Positions 62,718 to 64,000 of a DNA stretch of 64,000 nucleotides are shown piece by piece. Every line of letters begins with the position of its first letter. Position 1 is the first letter of the stretch. Under the pieces are notes generated by a model that saw only the letters and a list, made by a program, of their open reading frames with translations, was not told where the DNA came from and searched no databases. Both the position numbers and the translations under genes were made by a program. Source of the DNA: Denitromonas halophila (lineage in GTDB: Bacteria; Pseudomonadota; Gammaproteobacteria; Burkholderiales; Rhodocyclaceae); the NCBI RefSeq assembly GCF_007625155.1, contig NZ_VMNK01000003.1, positions 124,001 to 188,000 on the forward strand, read 5' to 3'.

Positions 62718-63470
62718 ATGCGATCTGCTTTTTACGCCGTCCTGCCAGCGCTTTTTGCCACTGCGGCAATGGCGGCCGAACTGCCCAAGGGCGACTGCCT
62801 GACCCCGGCCGCCGGGCACGATCTGACCGCCTGTGATTTCACCGGGCGTGATCTGTCGGGGCTGGATCTGAGCGGCGCCCACCTCGACAACGTGCGCTTT
62901 ACCGACGCCCGCCTCAACGGCACCCGACTCAACAAGATCACCGCCAAGTGGGCCAACTTTCACGGCGCCCAGCTCAAGGGCGCGCAACTGGCCGACGCCG
63001 ATCTGTTTCATGCCATTTTCGACAAGGCCGACCTGTCCGGTGCCCAGCTTCAGCGCGCCAACCTGTTCGGCGCCAACCTGATCGCCACCCGGGCACCTAA
63101 GGCCGATTTTAGCGGCGCCTTCCTCAAGGATCTGCTGATACCCGAAGCGGACTTGAGCGGTGCCATCCTGCGCGACTGTAATGCCCTGCGCGCCGTGCTC
63201 ACCGACTCCATCCTGATCGGCGCCGACCTGTCCGGCAGCAACTTCACCGGCGCCGATGGCGAATCGGCCGATTTTTCGTCCGCCGTCCTGCACGGCACGC
63301 GTCTCGGCGGCGCCTCGCTGCGCGCGGCTATTTTCCGCGATGCCGACCTCACCGACGCCGACTTCTCGCACGCCACCATCACGCAAGGCGACTTCACCGA
63401 CGCCAAAAACCTGCCGCAGACCGTCACCGACCTGCTGATCGGGCCGCACATCGGCGTGTTCACCCGATAA
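62718..63470 (+). CDS. Exported pentapeptide-repeat protein
   Basis: A 250-residue protein with signal RSAFYAVLPALFATAAMAAE. After a cysteine pair (GDCLTPAAGHDLTACDFTGR) it consists of A(D/N)LXX-type repeats: LSGLDLSGAHLDNVRFTD, AQLKGAQLADADLFHAIF, ADLSGAQLQRANLFGANL, TDADFSHATITQGDFTD. Such proteins fold as a quadrilateral beta-helix. The export is unusual for a DNA-mimic and points to a cell-surface or periplasmic role. GGAG precedes the ATG; a TTG frame start at 62703 is not preferred. Confidence 0.85.
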   Translation: MRSAFYAVLPALFATAAMAAELPKGDCLTPAAGHDLTACDFTGRDLSGLDLSGAHLDNVRFTDARLNGTRLNKITAKWANFHGAQLKGAQLADADLFHAIFDKADLSGAQLQRANLFGANLIATRAPKADFSGAFLKDLLIPEADLSGAILRDCNALRAVLTDSILIGADLSGSNFTGADGESADFSSAVLHGTRLGGASLRAAIFRDADLTDADFSHATITQGDFTDAKNLPQTVTDLLIGPHIGVFTR

Positions 63471-63533
63471 GCGTCGGGCCAGCGCGTTTTCAGATACTGC
63501 GCGCGGTCAGGACGAGCGCACGAAAAACAGCGC

Positions 63534-64000
63534 TCAGGACAACCCGGCCATCAACGCCTGGTATTCAGCCTCGATCTCGTCGGCCAGCGCAATCAGCTCG
63601 GGATCATTCAATGCCGGATAGCCCTCGGCGGTCGCCTTGCCGCTGGACAACCAGCCAGCCATCCCGCCCGCCAACTGGTTGGCGACGTAAACGACCTCTT
63701 CAAGCGTGCGCACGCCGTAGTCAAGCGCGTGCGGTTGGTCGTGCTCACGCGTGGCCTGGATGATGTGCTCTGGCAGACCGAGCGCGCCCATCAAGGACTC
63801 CCCGATGCTCTCGTGCCACTGGGCGATGAGGTGTCTGACCGAGTCCGGCCGGATGCGCATCTCTTCATATTGCGCCGCACGGTAGAGCATGTAGAACGCG
63901 CCCAGGTCGTGCACCAGCCCGGCCATCATCGCCTCTTCACGATTCACCCGCGTGAGCCGGCCTGCCACCACGCGCGCGGCGGCGGCCGTGCGCAAGGTGT
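63534..64000 (-). CDS. HDOD-domain protein (5' end beyond the window)
   Basis: The last 155 codons only. AAARVVAGRLTRVNREEAMM, AGLVHDLGAFYMLYRAAQYE, HLIAQWHESIGESLMGALGL and REHDQPHALDYGVRTLEEVV match the HDOD domain, a degenerate HD-type signalling domain often in cyclic di-GMP or stress regulators. The frame is open to the window edge, so total length is unknown. Confidence 0.85.
   Translation of the reverse strand, partial: TLRTAAAARVVAGRLTRVNREEAMMAGLVHDLGAFYMLYRAAQYEEMRIRPDSVRHLIAQWHESIGESLMGALGLPEHIIQATREHDQPHALDYGVRTLEEVVYVANQLAGGMAGWLSSGKATAEGYPALNDPELIALADEIEAEYQALMAGLS

Noticed and set aside
61476-63449. 657-codon minus-strand frame with regular V-G repeats
   Set aside because: The repeats are the antisense reading of the pentapeptide-repeat gene.

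Overview
The window is a GC-rich stretch (by eye about two thirds G+C) of a proteobacterial chromosome. Phenylacetate genes (PaaN/PaaY), an NnrS protein, many di-heme c-type cytochromes, DUF2917 and DUF1127 proteins, seven LysR regulators and REP-like palindromes fit a metabolically versatile betaproteobacterium of the Rhodocyclales type (Thauera/Azoarcus relatives). That placement is inferred from gene content, not from a marker gene. No tRNA, rRNA, CRISPR array, transposase or integrase was seen.

Layout. 1-0.9 kb: end of a phenylacetate cluster (paaN tail, paaY). 1-4.3 kb: a minus-strand DUF3830 / glycerate kinase / DUF336 group behind a LysR gene. 4.3-8.6 kb: two copies of a terminator-ended putative small RNA flanking an aldo/keto reductase and a methyltransferase, then a CBS protein and a small membrane protein. 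8.6-12.5 kb: LysR, cupin and malate synthase G (glcB) with a structured leader and strong terminator. 12.8-15.4 kb: an AT-richer two-gene unit (anchored coiled-coil protein plus secreted nuclease-like protein). 16-20.3 kb: a diguanylate cyclase, then arsRDA, then three tandem ~183-bp repeats carrying DnaA-box-like sites. 20.3-25.9 kb: LysR, DUF1127, an ECF42-type sigma-factor operon with YCII, NTF2-like, SRPBCC and VOC proteins, and a membrane NERD protein. 25.9-34.5 kb: HIT, SelO, an MFS transporter with two head-to-head LysR genes, DUF2917, and an isomerase/CmcJ-like/SDR trio.

35-44 kb is a plus-strand cluster of four multi-domain di-heme cytochromes c and one lipoprotein of unknown purpose. 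A decayed copy of the last cytochrome lies at 46.4-46.9 kb, beyond a small HPF/TerB/CBS stress-type group. 47-51.3 kb encodes a response regulator (DUF3369, degenerate GGDEF, intact EAL) coupled to a histidine kinase. 52-58.8 kb holds a tightly overlapping operon on the minus strand (TonB receptor, ABC importer, NnrS) behind a Fur-like site. 58.9-64 kb has a TerB-like gene, an Lrp regulator divergent from dadA-alr (D-alanine/L-alanine catabolism), a secreted pentapeptide-repeat protein and a truncated HDOD gene.

The most interesting items are the duplicated small RNA with compensatory base changes, the tandem repeats with DnaA-box-like sites, the uncharacterised cytochrome cluster with its pseudogene echo, and the secreted nuclease-like pair.
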